Origin: Warburgia ugandensis
Lineage: Eukaryota > Streptophyta > Magnoliopsida > Canellales > Canellaceae
Assembly (NCBI GenBank): GCA_035236585.1
Contig: CP141139.1
Span: 39,193,217-39,257,216 of the forward strand
Direction: 5' to 3'
Length of the DNA: 64,000 nt
The notes beneath the pieces were generated by a model. That model saw nothing but the letters and a program-made list of their open reading frames with translations, ran no database searches and was not told where the DNA came from. Position 1 is the stretch's first letter. Each line of letters starts with the position of its first letter. Below are positions 47,131 to 59,369 of the stretch, one piece after another. The position numbers and the translations under genes are program-made.

Positions 47131-48036
47131 ATAAAAGCATTTTCATGAAGAAAAGTTGGTTATAGTATTTTGGGTTTTATGCCTCATTGCATCCGTCCAA
47201 CCAGATAATCCCAAATTGAGTTCTCCATGGATAATGATTTTCTCCCATGGTATTCGTACCTTTAATACTTAAAAAGATATATAAAAGGATTTTAATAATT
47301 AGAAAAAAGAAAGAACTGTTTAAGGCTATTTTATCAATGTGTGAGTACCTATGCTACAAGGAGGCTAAATTTTATACAGATTTGTTATGGCAAATATGCC
47401 AATAATTGGGTCCCAACACTAATAACAAATGTCCGGTTGACACGGATTGTATAAGCAGGGCCATGTCTCTTGCTAGAAACTGACAAAGACGATAAAATAA
47501 CTGTGCGACAAGTCCCCTTAACTTTTGACACAGTAGAGAGAGTTAAGAAGCTCGAGTGATTCAGCAATTGTCGTCCTTCTACTTATGTCTCTTTTGGCCT
47601 TCAAATCTGTGGTTGGCTAAGTTAGCCCGTGAAACAAGTGGGATCCATGGCCCATTGTTTTGGCATTTTTCTAATAAAAATAACAGTACTTTACTAAAAT
47701 AATAATAATAACAAATAAATAAACAACTTGGCAGCACCTAGAGGAGAAGACGACGTCTATCATTCAGGGAACTCGTGTTTTGTTTCGTTTGGTGGTAAAG
47801 ACAACCCTCATTCACTCCTTGTTAACAGTCGACTGGTTTTGCATGAGCAACATAAAGAAGCATGGTGGGTCATGGGTTTGCAGCAACAAAGCCAAATACC
47901 TTTATGAAACCTGTAAGGGTAACTTCAAATGCCGAAGTACAGAAATAAATGTAAAAAGGAAAGTTCGGCAAATCACATAACTTGATCAATAAAAGGCTTG
48001 CCTATCTAGTGTTCTTACTAGGAAAGTGTTAAGAGA
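47131..48036 (+). other. Upstream region of the Ole e 1-like gene
   Basis: No gene seen. The last 60 bases include TCAATAAAAGGC (about 47985-47996), a weak TATA-like candidate about 45 bp before the ATG. This is not a firm promoter call. Confidence 0.35.
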
Positions 48037-48205
48037 ATGGAAAGCCTGAGGGGGAGCTGGTTCCTAATGTTCATTTTCAGCCTTCTCTTCCATAATTCTA
48101 GTGCTAAACATGGAGAGAAGCTTCCATCTGCAATGGTCGTAGGAACTGTTTACTGTGACACTTGTTTTCAGCAAAAGTTCTCAAAGAATAGCCACTTCAT
48201 GCCAG
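48037..48205 (+). CDS. Pollen Ole e 1/extensin-like protein, exon 1
   Basis: Exon 1 (56 codons plus one base) of a secreted cell-wall protein. It has a signal peptide at about residues 1-23 (hydrophobic WFLMFIFSLLF, cleavage probably after NSSA) and the start of the Pollen Ole e 1 domain with the family signature VVGTVYCDTC. The exon ends GCCAG|GTACAC. Splicing to 48703 rebuilds a Gly codon and the MPGASVAIECG motif typical of the family, which supports this junction over reading through to the stop at 48276. Confidence 0.88.
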
Positions 48206-48702
48206 GTACACCTTGGATTCAATTCAAGAATGTTACAATTTTATTTCCGAATCACATGGAATTCCCTGAAAGGTAACCCAATTTTCTTTTGGGTTGCTGC
48301 CCAAAATCTTTTTGCTTGACATCGTTGTCATCTTTTGTTCAGTTCAAGAACGTTAGTCTTATTACCCAAAAAGATGCATTTTATTTCAGTTCAAGAATGT
48401 TTTATATTCCTAATCCAATCAGAGGGATTAAAACTAATTAACCCAAAGTCTGTGCGCTTGACATATTTTTCAGGTTTATTTTCAATCTTAAGAATGTTTA
48501 GAAATTTTCTATCCAAGTCAGATGAATTTTTCAGCTCGTTTCTAGAAATGTTGGAGTTTTACTCTCCAATGAGATAAATTGAGAAACTGACCAAATTTTG
48601 TTTACTTGACATCATTTTTGACTTCCAGTCAGTTAAAAAATGTTGGGAATTTCATTAACCAAATGATCCATTAGAAACTAACCCAATTCTATTTTCTTCC
48701 AG
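48206..48702 (+). other. Intron with diverged internal repeats
   Basis: A 497-bp intron (GTACAC...TTCTTCCAG). It is made largely of about four diverged, partial units of roughly 115-140 bp. Recurring anchors are TTCAAGAA-GTT, TTACCCAAA, ACTAACCCAATTTTCTTT and GCTTGACATC. The first unit begins inside exon-adjacent sequence at about 48220. Confidence 0.65.
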
Positions 48703-49463
48703 GTGCTTCTGTAGCAATAGAATGTGGTGAAAAGGGATTAAAATCCAGTTTCCTTAAGGAAGTGAAGACTAATGATCATGGCGTATTTGAAGTAAGTTTA
48801 CCTTTCGCGGTGGGGAAGCATGTAAAGAAGATCAAGAAATGTTCAGTGAAGTTAATTAGCAGTAGTGAGCCTTACTGTGCAGTTGCTTCAACAGCCACTT
48901 CATCTTCACTCCATCTCAAGTCAAGAAAGCAAGGGCTTCACATATTTTCAGCTGGATTTTTCACATTCAAGCCTCTGAAACAACCTCAATTATGTTACCA
49001 AAAACCAAGGCCTGCAACTTCAGATCAAACTATACCAGGCCGCCCAACCGCCTTTTTTCCACCGATTATCCCTCCAATTATCCCATCACCACCTCCCTTT
49101 GGAATTCCATTACCTCCAAACCCATTTCAGCCCCCACCACTTCTACCACCAGTTCCTATCCTTAATCCACCATCGCCACCATTTTTACCTCCAATTTTCC
49201 CTCCAAATCCGTTACAGCCACCACCACTTCTGCCACCAATTCCAATCCTTAATCCACCATCGCCACCATTTTTACCTCCAATTTTTCCTCCAAATCCGGT
49301 ACAGCCACCACCACTTCTGCCACCAATTCCAATTCTTAATCCACCATCACCATCACCACCACCACCAGTTCTCCCTTTTCCTTTCCCTCCATTACCCTTT
49401 CCGCCTTTTCCTCCAATTTTTCCTGGGATTCCCCCGGCTTCTCCATCCAGGAGTACTCCTTGA
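48703..49463 (+). CDS. Pollen Ole e 1/extensin-like protein, exon 2
   Basis: Completes a 309-residue protein. The rest of the Ole e 1 domain (to about residue 145) includes EVKTNDHGVFEV, KHVKKIKKCSVKLISSSEPYC and GFFTFKPLKQPQLC. Six cysteines in all fit the three-disulfide family fold. The C-terminal half is proline-rich (PPI, PPL, SPPP and SPPPP motifs), with three 29-residue repeats at 49113-49373 and an S-rich end. Family knowledge: chimeric Ole e 1/extensin-like proteins are hydroxylated, glycosylated and placed in the cell wall; here few SPPPP motifs occur and no YXY crosslinking motif, so strong extensin-type crosslinking is doubtful. It resembles the Arabidopsis At5g15780-type group from memory. 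Stop is TGA at 49461. Confidence 0.9.
49113..49373 (+). repeat. Three 87-bp in-frame proline repeats
   Basis: Units 49113-49199, 49200-49286 and 49287-49373 each encode 29 residues of PPNP-x-QPPPLLPP-x-PILNPPSP type; x differs (F/L/V and V/I/I). Nucleotide identity is highest between units 2 and 3 over their first two thirds. The opposite strand gives an artefactual glycine-rich frame. Confidence 0.95.
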
Positions 49464-49968
49464 TAATATACTATCATATTTTGTTCAGTTGGAGGTGTTA
49501 ATATGCATGAATAAATGTTGGGAACAGTACTTATTTTGAGTTCTTTTTATCTATGTTTTCTTATTTGTAAAGACTAGAAACTAGTAGATATAATTGTTAA
49601 TTGAATAAACTGGCCGTTCAGGAATCTCTAAAATATAAGCAGATATAAGAGCGTTTCGGCACAACTTTTTCTACAGCCCATTTTCGAACAATTTGACTCA
49701 TTCATGTTATTGGTCCATATATATATTAGGTGAAAAGGAATGTGGATTACAAGATTTTAGTATCCAAAAAGTTATAATTGAAAACGGATGGTTTAAAACG
49801 TTTGACAATTAATGGAGATAATAAAATGCTCCAATCCACGTACTTTTTAAATCTAGTAGACATTTAGAGTTGAAGCAATCACAAGAACAAGTCAAATCAA
49901 ACAAAGGTTGGCTCCTGAAAAAGTGGTATCCAAATATTTCTTGTATTTTTATTGATAACACAAAGTGT

Positions 49969-50017
<49 letters not shown>

Positions 50018-50084
50018 AAAAGAATCCTACTATTACAAAAGACAATTTTACCCGTATCAGATTATCCATAATTAACAAAATTAT
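49464..50084. other. 3' flank and probable Copia 3' LTR region
   Basis: Begins with the 3' UTR region of the Ole e 1-like gene. From about 49930 to 50085, read on the minus strand, come a purine tract near the Copia end, then TGTGTTATCAATAAAAATACAAGAA (49937-49961), which looks like the polyadenylation end of a short Copia LTR. A paired 5' LTR was not found. Confidence 0.4.
49970..50017. repeat. (TCTA)12 microsatellite
   Basis: 48 bp of TCTA/TATC inside the putative Copia LTR. Confidence 0.95.
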
Positions 50085-53000
50085 TGACTTATTCCAAACC
50101 TTTCCTCAAGTTCGTGGATGGACATCGCACATGCCCAACTTTGACAAGAGAGTCGATAAGTGCCCTACTAGCTACTGCTTTAGTGAGGACATCTGCTAGT
50201 TGATTCTCAGACTTAACAAATGCAAAAGCAATGATTCCATCTTCAAGTTTTTATTTGATAAAATGTTTGTCAATCTCCACATTCTTTGTTCGACCATGTT
50301 AAAAAAGATTATGAGCAATCTCTATAACTAACATATTATTATAATATAGATTCATTGCCACTTTTGGTTTAAAACCTAATTATTATAATATAGATTCATT
50401 GCCACTTTTGGCTTAAAACCTAAGTCATTCAACAAATTTCTCAACTAAAGTAACTCATATAGCCCAAGTGTCATAACTTTATACTCAGCTTTAGCACTTG
50501 ATCTAGTCACTACTAGTTTCTTACACCAAGTCATAAGGTTCCCACCTATAAAAGTGAAGTATATGAGGTAGACCTTTTGTTATTAGCTGAACCTGCCCAA
50601 TTGGCATTAGTATATCCTTCTACCTTTAGGTAATCATGAATCAAGAACAATAAACCTTTACTTGGAGCAAACTTAAAATATCTCAATATGCACTCTACAA
50701 CATCCATGTCAAGTTTATGTGGATCATGCATGACTTGACTCACTACACTTACTGCATACGCAATACCTGGCATGGTATGAGATAAATAAATTAGCTTATT
50801 GATGAGCATTTGGTATCTCCCTTTATCGGTAGAAGTTGCACTTAAATATTGAAATAGCTTGTGGTTCTCCTCAATGAGAGTATCAATTAGCTTACATTTG
50901 ACCATTCCTGTTTCAAATAATAAATCAAGGATATATTTCCTTTGGGATAAGAAAATACCATGTTTGGATTAGGCTACCTCAATTCCAAGGAAGTATTTAA
51001 GGTCTTTTAAGCTATTTTATTTCAAACTTAGAAACCAAATGCTATTGTAAACTAGAAATCCCATCATGATCATCACCTGTCACTACCATATCATCAATGT
51101 AGATAATCAAAGCAATGATTTTACCCCTTCTATTTTAAAAAAATGAAACGTGATTCTAGTCACTTTGTTTGTAGATTCTTCATAGACTAGGTGCACTTAC
51201 TAAACCAAGCTCTTGGCAATTGTTTTAACCCATATAAGGCCTTTTTTAGTTTACAAACCATTGTTGCATCCAAGGATTCTGATATACATGGTGGAGTATC
51301 CATATGTACTTCTTTAGTAAGATCTCCATGTAAGTTACCAATCTTGATTAGCTACTAATGACAAAAGTACTCTCACAATATTGAGTTTGGCAACTGGTGC
51401 AAAAGTTTCTTGATAATCTACACCATAAGATTGTGTATACCCTATTTCAACTAGCTAAGCTTTTTATCTCTTAATAGTCCCATCTACTTTGGGCTTGACT
51501 ACAAATACCCATCTGGACCCCATAGTCTTCTTCTCCTTCAGTAAGGAAATGAGTTCCCAAGTGACATTCTTTTCTAGTGCTGCCATTTCTTTTGCCATAG
51601 CTTTGGTCCATCTAGAATCTACTAAAGTTTCCTATACTTTAGTAGGAATTGAGACAGATGATAACTGAAATACATAAGATGCATATGACTTGACAACTTG
51701 CAAGATGATACATGATTTAATCATGGGATATTTCACTTTATCTTTAGGCTAAGGTTCATATCTAATTGGTGGTTAGCCACTGTTAGATAGAGGTGGAAGA
51801 TGATATTGAAATGATTTAGAACTAAGACCAGGTATATTAATAACATCATGGATATTATAATTGATAACAATAATATTAGGTGATACCTCTAATGAGTCCT
51901 TTGGAGAAGATTGAGTCAGTGGGTTCATTGTAGAACTAAGAGGTAATGTAATATCATGGACTTGATCTTCACATGCTTCAATTGTACTATACGGACTTGA
52001 TCTTCAAACCCTTCAACTGAGTACTTAGTGGAGGTTGATTCGACTTCTTCTATTGAGTTCTCATCATTAGGTGGCCTTGGCTTCTATATATCAAAGACCC
52101 TTATATCATCATGATTTTGCACTTCATTCCTATTTCCCCCTTGAAGTGATGAACCAATGCTCATGTTCATGGAATATGACATCCATGGAGACATACAACC
52201 TTTTAGAAGAGGGATGATATCATTGATAACCCTTTGAGGTTGAGCTATACCCAACAAATACACACTTCAATTCCCATGGTCAAGTTTGGTATGTTGATGT
52301 GTATGTAAGTGAACATATACCACACTCCCAAAGATATGAATTTCCAAATGAATAGTCGAAGAAAGCGTACCATGGTCAGATATCACATCCAAAGGTCTCC
52401 TCAATTTTAGAACACTCTAAGGTGTACGAATAATCAAGTAGATATAAAAACTCAAAGCCTCACCCCATAAGTGAGATAGAACATGACCACCAATTTATAA
52501 AGATCGTGTGGCCTTCCAAAGGTGACTATTTTTCTCTCAATAACACCATTCTATTGAGGAGAATTAGGACAAGATGTTTGATGAAGAATAACATCCAAAT
52601 GCATAAATTCACTCACTACTTTCTTGAAATACTCACCCCCATTATTGGAACGAACAACCTTTCTAGAGACACCAAATTGCATGGGCACCATCTGATGGAA
52701 AAGATGAAAGATTGCACATACATCACTCTTATGTTTCAACAAATACACCTAGGCCATTTGAGTATAATCATCCAAAAATGTAATGAACCATTTCATTCCA
52801 TTGTGTGGGAAGTGGGGAAGGACTCCAAACATCTGAATGAACTAATGAAAATGGAGCATCAACTTTATTATCATTTGAATAAAAAATAATAAAATGGATT
52901 TTTGCCATTACACAAGTTTCACAAACAAAATCTAAAAGACTACAACCACTAAACAATGATGGAAATAGTCTCCTAAGATAGCCAAATGAGGGGTGTCCTA

Positions 53001-54225
53001 GACATGTATGCCATAGCCAAATCTATTGTTTTTTTCCACCATGTTGTATCTCATAATGTCTTCCAGTACTCCTCCATCAGACTATTGAAACCCATCCTAT
53101 ATATAGTACAATCCTCCACTTTGTTTGCCACTTCCAATCCTCTCCTTAGTATGGATGTTTTGAAAATTACAATGAGTAGGAAAAATCAAGATAGCACAAT
53201 TACGCAACTTGGTTAACTAGCTAATAGAGAGAAGGTTACAATTTAGTGATGGGACAAATAAAATATTAGGGTTAAATAAAGAGGGTGAAAAAGGTATAGT
53301 GCTAACACAAACATCTGGAGATGACACACCATTGGCATTAGTAATGATTGATTTTGAACAATTGGAGGATAAATGGCTGATTTATAATGATTATGTCACA
53401 TGATCAGTAGCACCCATGTCAATTATCCAATCACTATTTCCAGTAAAAGCAGAGTTAGACATGTCTTGGCAACAAATCTAGTATCAATGACTAAATGGTT
53501 CTTTGAACTTAAAACCCTTTGCCTTAGGATTAGAAGACATGGGAGATGGCATCTTACCCTTTGGATGCTAATCTGGATAACCATGGAGCTTAAAGCATGT
53601 ATAGATCACATGTTTATCACCATTACAATGGGTACACTTACAAACACCTTTCTTTGAATCAAGAGGAGCAAACAAGTTTTAAGTAGTCATAGCAATTCCT
53701 TCATTTGATGTCACATCAAGCATGGCATCCTAGCAATTTTCCTTAGCACAAACCATGGCATAAATAGTCTATAGCTTGGAAGTGGTATAATAGCAAGAAC
53801 ACAACCATGAACCCCATCCAAATGAGAATTGAGACCAACCAAGAAAACATACACACTTCGAGAAATAACCTTTGTGGTATTCTACCCAATGTCATTGGAA
53901 CACTCCATAGTGTAATCCTTAATATCATCAAATTCTAGCCACAAGTTTTGTCGTTTCCCAAATTAGGAAATACCATTACCTCTATTTTGACATACATAAA
54001 TTACCTCACAATGTAACTAATATGCTTTTGATGCATCTTGGCTGACTAAGTTTGTTTGACAGTTTCCTAGATTTCATTAGTAGTAAACAAGAGAAGGAAA
54101 AGTGATCTGATGTCCTCAATCATAGCATCAAGAAGCCAAGATTTGACCATACAATTTGAATCTTGGAGCTTCAATGAAAGGTAAGCTTTTACTTTGAATG
54201 ATAAACCAATATAATTATCAAATAA
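50085..54225 (-). pseudogene. Ty1/copia polyprotein relic
   Basis: The minus strand shows all Copia domains in order, with many stops and shifts. Gag has a CX2CX4HX4C knuckle, CTHCNGDKHVIYTC (about 53590-53650). The gag-pre-integrase block is FVCETCVMAK and FSLVHSDVWSP (about 52830-52940). The integrase core has VRSNNGGEYF and HQTSCPNSPQ (52551-52680; the usual RSDNGG Asp reads Asn). RT has VFVVKPKVDGT and DYQETFAPVAK (about 51380-51500) and YIDDMVVTGDD (about 51070-51110). The RT/RNase H end has KLIYLSHTMPGIAYAVS, YTNANWAGS and DKHFIK then QLADVLTKA (50190-50905). Gene order integrase before RT identifies Copia. The element is old and lacks clear LTR pairs. Confidence 0.9.
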
Positions 54226-54789
54226 CATATTGCAACATGAACACATGCAATATCACAATAGAAAAATAATCATTCTAGGTTCCTACAATGAAATCTCTTT
54301 GAAACAAGGCACAGTTAGAAACTATGAGAAAATGCACATAGCCCCTGCAATTTTTAAAAAGGAATGCTTCTTTATCATTGAAATTATAATTTTTTTTTTT
54401 TTAATGGTGTTTCAATGGAATAAATTAGTTAGCTATGGCCATATTTGTTTAGCATGAAAACAATTTGTACAAAAATGCATTCTTAGGAAATTGATTTCCT
54501 TTTCTTCTATTTTCCTATAGACTACATAGTTGTTTGATATTAGAATGGATTTTCTAAGGACTACGACGATACCAATCAATTTTCATGTGGACTTAAATTT
54601 CCAACTGGATTTGACTTTCCATGTTAAACCAACCAAGGGAAATGGATTTCAATTGTCATCAATCCTACTGACCAAACTATGATATCCATGTTTGAATATC
54701 AAAGAGAAGAAATACTTATAGACTGTGATGGTCTATATTACAAGTATTCAAAGTGAAAATATGTGTAATTTCAGGAAGACCAGTAAATA
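54226..54789. other. Spacer, nothing recognised
   Basis: AT-rich DNA upstream of the Copia gag. It may include its decayed leader and 5' LTR, which I could not delimit. Confidence 0.4.
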
Positions 54790-55165
54790 AAGTCAATCAC
54801 CAATATATTGATGAATAACAAGTGGAGCATGATAAGAGGTCATTGAAGCTCCAGATGTGTTTCATTTGATTAACATAATCCCCAAATCTTAAAGGAATCT
54901 CTTTGTCATTTTTCATGTAGGATATCACATTTTGAGAATCTACCTCTATCAAAAGTGGTATTGAGTTCAAATCTGTCCAAAATTTTCAGCCAATAAAATT
55001 TCCAATCATTGCTTAAAAGAATTTGTGACTCCAATTGGACCTAAGAATATCTTAATGCTTTGACCAACGTTGTTCTAAGAAGCCCTCCAACACCTAAAGC
55101 CCTAAGATTGACTAAAGAGAAGCCATCAAAATTCATTTTGATGACACTTAAAGGAAGTTCCAACA
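54790..55165 (-). pseudogene. LINE-type RNase H-like relic
   Basis: The minus strand reads SVIKMNFDGFSLVNLRALG, GVGGLLRTT and GPIGVTNSFK. This matches the start of the RVT_3 RNase H-like domain (KLNFDGSS-GNPG-AG-GG-LRD ... G-NN-AE). Stops and shifts follow. It is the second such relic in the window, after 21340-21800, and retains a different part of the domain. Confidence 0.5.
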
Positions 55166-56049
55166 TTAGTAGATAGAAGACATGCCCGCGTTATTCATCA
55201 CTTTGTTTTAGCTAATTCTAATATGTTAAAGAGTGAATATTTTAAACTCTTTTAGATTGGTTGCCCAGATGCAGTTAGAGTAGAATATTCTACTCCATAT
55301 GACTTTAGCAGAAGAGATGATTATTTGAAATGTTCTTTGATTTCTTTCCTTCCATTGAACCACTTAACTATAGGGAAGAATAGTCTTCAAAGTAATTTAG
55401 TTCTCTTGTAGACCTTAGCAATATAAAATCCATGGAAAGGTCAACAATGGACATGGAGTCACCACCATTTTGAATAAAGAGAAACTAAGCCACAATTGGC
55501 AGCATTCTCAACTAGAGGATCTTAAAGTAAGACTTCTACAGTAGAGAAGAGTTTTACAACTAAATAGAAATATCAGTTTGAATAAATGGGTCGCAAACTA
55601 CTTGCTTATGCTCCTTGGTGTTCTTCTGATTTGCAGCCATGATTAGCTCACTATTAGAGATTAAGCAAATGCATATGTTGTAATTGAATAATACAAAATT
55701 CTCTCAATCTGTCATAATCCATTTATACTACCATAGGTCCCACATTTAATAAGCAACATAACTATGGAGTAGCAGGTAATCCAAACATTTCACATGAAAA
55801 AAACACATTATATACCCACCAGCCATGTAGTAGCAATCCTTTGGATCCTAAGTAGATTTAGGACATGTCTATGAATAATGTGATCACATCCATATTAGAT
55901 CAAAATTTTTTTAGAACCATAATGTAGATTAGCTCAAATCTCTGTCATATTCAATTTGATACTTAAAATCTATTGATATCCATAATAATTGTCAAACTTT
56001 TGTGCTTTGTTATTTAGCATTAGTTTCAGCGTAAAACCTTGTGGAACCA
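55166..56049. other. Spacer, nothing firmly recognised
   Basis: May contain more of the LINE relic on the minus strand (upstream part of its C-terminus). No motif is clear enough to call. Confidence 0.35.
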
Positions 56050-56330
56050 TTCCATTGTCATTAATGATACTTACAATGATGTTATACAAGAGATATGGGT
56101 GTTGGATTATTGTTGTGGAACTGTAGTTGTGTTTAAGTGCGATTGGGTAAAGCACAACAAAAATAGCATTAAAATTGATATACTTGAATAGCAATTGGTT
56201 GACCTTAATAATATCGATTATAAAAATGATCAGTTTATTTTGGCATCTCAAGCAAAACATGTATTTTATATACAAGATGGATGTGATATGAGATGGTCAA
56301 GTACTTTATCAATCTTACAAATGAAGACAA
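56050..56330 (+). pseudogene. CACTA transposon relic, DUF4216-like domain
   Basis: The plus strand translates with one stop to NDTYNDVIQEIWVLDY, VVVFKCDWVKHNKNSIKID, QLVDLNNIDYKNDQFILASQ and AKHVFYIQDGCDMRWS. This is the pattern of the DUF4216 domain carried by plant En/Spm (CACTA) TNP2-type transposases (YYG-I-EI-ELDY, LFKCDW-D, PFILASQA-QVFYV-D). The TNP2 catalytic region is not visible. Subterminal-repeat-like DNA follows at 57225-57480, supporting the assignment. Confidence 0.8.
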
Positions 56331-56554
56331 CTTAGGCAATATTGCAATAGATTACCCTTGTATTATTAAAATAATATGATCAATTGATGTCATTATTGAG
56401 AATGAGATGGATTATGTAATTGATACTAGTAAGGAGGGTACTTAGGTTGAAAAGAATTTATGTTGAGGATGCAAATTAAAATGTAACACTTAATTATGTG
56501 TAAACAAAGGATGGTTAATTAGGAGTATACGCAATGCCCAATTATTTAATAGCA

Positions 56555-56720
<166 letters not shown>

Positions 56721-57224
56721 ATGGAGATACATCAAGAACAAGAGTTAATAGTGGGCCTAAAGTAACATTAATTTCATTTTTAGCTCATGTGACATTAGTG
56801 CATATAAAATACAGAGCTGTTACATGATGGGCATGTCAAATACTAGTGGGAAAAAGTACTGATAGTCATATAAGGTAGGGATACTGTCACTGGAGGGAGT
56901 TAAAAAATTTGTAATTATAATTCATGTTTAAATAAAATGGTGGGGGAGATTGAGTATCCATTTACATTTTGGAATGTAAAATGATGGCTTATTAGGTGAA
57001 TTGCATCCAATGTGTTAAATGTGCATGTCCAAAAAATAGAGACAACTATCAGATTTTTTACAGAAATAAGAGATTTATTTGTGTTAAAACTATGTCTTTT
57101 AATTATATGACACAGAATTGATTTCATTGTTTTACGAGGAAAAATGCAAGATGAAGAAAATCATGAACATGAACAGTAGCCACATAAGAGCAAGAGTAGT
57201 ATCCATGATGGAGGGAGTTAAAAA

Positions 57225-57480
57225 AATATGTATTTTTTTGAAGAAATTAACAAAAATTTTAAAAACCATCTTAGAGAAGGTAAAAAATAAGGTTGTTTAC
57301 AAAAATTGTCTTCTAAAATACTAAAAAGATGGGTTTTTAAGATATTTTTCTAAAATATGATTTTCTCAAATCGTCTTAAGAACTTATGTTTTTATTGACA
57401 ATTTTAAAAACTATCCTAAAAAGCTTGGGTTTTTAAAGATGGTTTTCAAAATTGTCTTAAAAATTCATTAGAAATCATGT
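57225..57480. repeat. CACTA subterminal-repeat-like array
   Basis: A series of degenerate, inversely related words of the AAGA(C/T)GGTTTT / AAAACCGTCTTAA type: AAACCATCTTAGAG, AAATTGTCTTCTAAAA, GATGGGTTTTTAAGA, TCAAATCGTCTTAAGAAC, GACAATTTTAAAAAC, AAAGATGGTTTTCAAAATTG and TCTTAAAAATTC. Plant CACTA ends carry such clusters. No CACTA terminal inverted repeat was found. Confidence 0.55.
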
Positions 57481-58429
57481 TTTAATTTCTTTCTTTGGAT
57501 CATTTTTCTCTTCTTCCAAATCCAAGATGCCGTAGTTGGTTGTCTTCATCTACCTTTGGGTTTTCTTTGGAGAAGTAGAAGAAAGATGAAAAAAGGAAAA
57601 TGACAGAGTCCAAATATATAGCTCATGTATAGCTCATTATCATGATCCTGTAGTTAGATCTGGAGCTTTGTTTGTAAACATCAAGTGACTCCCAAGATAC
57701 ATCTTGAGATGAAAAACTTGAAGAGAAGGGTGGTCACATCTCTAGGGTAAAGTAGATAAAAGACTAGTACTTTATCTTTCTCATGTGCCTCTTAGCAAAA
57801 CTGGTGCTGGCCTGTTAGAGACTAGTTGTATGTTTTACTTATTACTTTTCTTTTGTTAATTTTGTCTTCCCTATGATGATGGATGATATTGCATATATAT
57901 ATCATTATATTTAGTATGCTAGGGTCACCTTACTATACATAATAATAGGGAGGAAACTTTTCATTGGCGATCCTAAACAATAAACTCAATGCATATTCAA
58001 AGAAGCAGATTATACTATTATATATTTTCAATAATTCTCATTTTATTCTTAATAACATTAACTACTTTGATTTGATATAAATATAAAAGACATTGCCAAG
58101 ATGAAGGGCAATGCTGTTTTATAGAAAGTGGCAAAAACTTCATAACTAAAATTGCTCTTTTCCTATGGTAACGACTTATAAAAGCTCATCAATCTGCATC
58201 ATCATATTCTTTCATTAAGAGGTCTTGCCTTACAATGCCTATTTTAATAGGATTTGTTTGAAATTGAAGATTTACCATTAAAGGACCTATGAGAGTGGTG
58301 TGAGATGAATACAAAGAAGCAAAATTTTCATAAGATGGTTCTAGCTGATTCTCTTGTAGATAAGTACTTGAAAGTAAATCAAACTAGCTAGCTGGGATGG
58401 CATAATACTAAAACAATGCCACATATCTA
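57481..58429. other. AT-rich interior or spacer
   Basis: No gene recognised. It is probably within the CACTA-derived stretch, since related sequences flank it. Confidence 0.4.
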
Positions 58430-58660
58430 ATCAGTGAGAATGATTTGAATTATGTGGATACAGGTGAGGAGGGTGCCGAGTTGAAAATGATTTGTGTTGA
58501 GGGGGAAAATTAATTAAAATGTAATATATTATGATATGCAAATAAAGGATGGTTAATTGGGAGTTACATGAAAATTTATTGTTGTGTCGTTTTTTACTTA
58601 CGTATGCACAATTGTTTAATAGTAATTCACTATGTGTGCGTGTGTGCGTGTGTGTATTTG
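58430..58660 (+). repeat. Second copy of CACTA 3'-region sequence
   Basis: Aligns with 56385-56600: GAGAATGA-TTGAATTATGT, GAGGAGGGTGC/TA, GAAAA-ATTTGTGTTGAGG, AAATTAAAATGTAA-A, AAAGGATGGTTAATTGGGAG, GCACAATTGTTTAATAGTAATTCAC. A 25-bp insertion (about 58575-58600) separates the halves. A single subterminal-like word (TTTTTAAGACAATTTTAATAAACC) follows at 58709. Confidence 0.75.
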
Positions 58661-59015
58661 TAGTTATATGTATGTTTTTTAAATGATGGTTGAAAATATG
58701 AAAAATTATAACTTTTTAAGACAATTTTAATAAACCATGTTAAAAATCCAAGATATATATGTGTGTGTGTGTGTGTTTCTCCCCTCCCCCTCCCCCTCTC
58801 CACATTAGAACTCTATCTCGACTATCTCTCTCTTGCAACTCCTTGCCCATCTGCTCATGTGGCTCAAAAAAACCTATCAAACTTTGCCAGCAAACTAGTA
58901 CATTGCTTTGTCTCACTCTACAGGGTTGCACATGGTCAAAAAAGCCTGATAGTGATAAGAGACTTCTCTCTCTTTGTAAGGTCATTTGCGGTGGAAAAAA
59001 CTAGGTGATGACCGG

Positions 59016-59113
<98 letters not shown>

Positions 59114-59369
59114 ACTAGGTTGCACACAGTCGATGAGTTGAAATCTTTGACCAATTGGACAATAAATTCAATTTGTAATGAAGGAAACCTCCACTAAACC
59201 TAATGAAGAAAAAAAATACTCAAATATTAGAGACCCTAGTAGTTTGGACTTGGCAAGAGTTGATGCACAAAACTCCCAATATTTCTTAGTTCATCAACCA
59301 ACTAAAAGATAGATAGAGTCAATATGGATTTGTTGAATTGACCAATCAATTTTTTAAAATATAACCTAG
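58661..59369. other. Spacer with (GT)n and (TC)n tracts
   Basis: (GT)10 near 58757-58776 and (TC)45 at 59019-59109. Otherwise no feature recognised. Confidence 0.8.

Noticed and set aside
48206..48276. Read-through form of Ole e 1-like exon 1
   Set aside because: Loses the conserved GASVAIEC continuation; the GT at 48206 joined to 48703 restores it exactly.
49127..49477. Glycine-rich protein on the minus strand
   Set aside because: Antisense shadow of the proline repeats of the Ole e 1-like gene.
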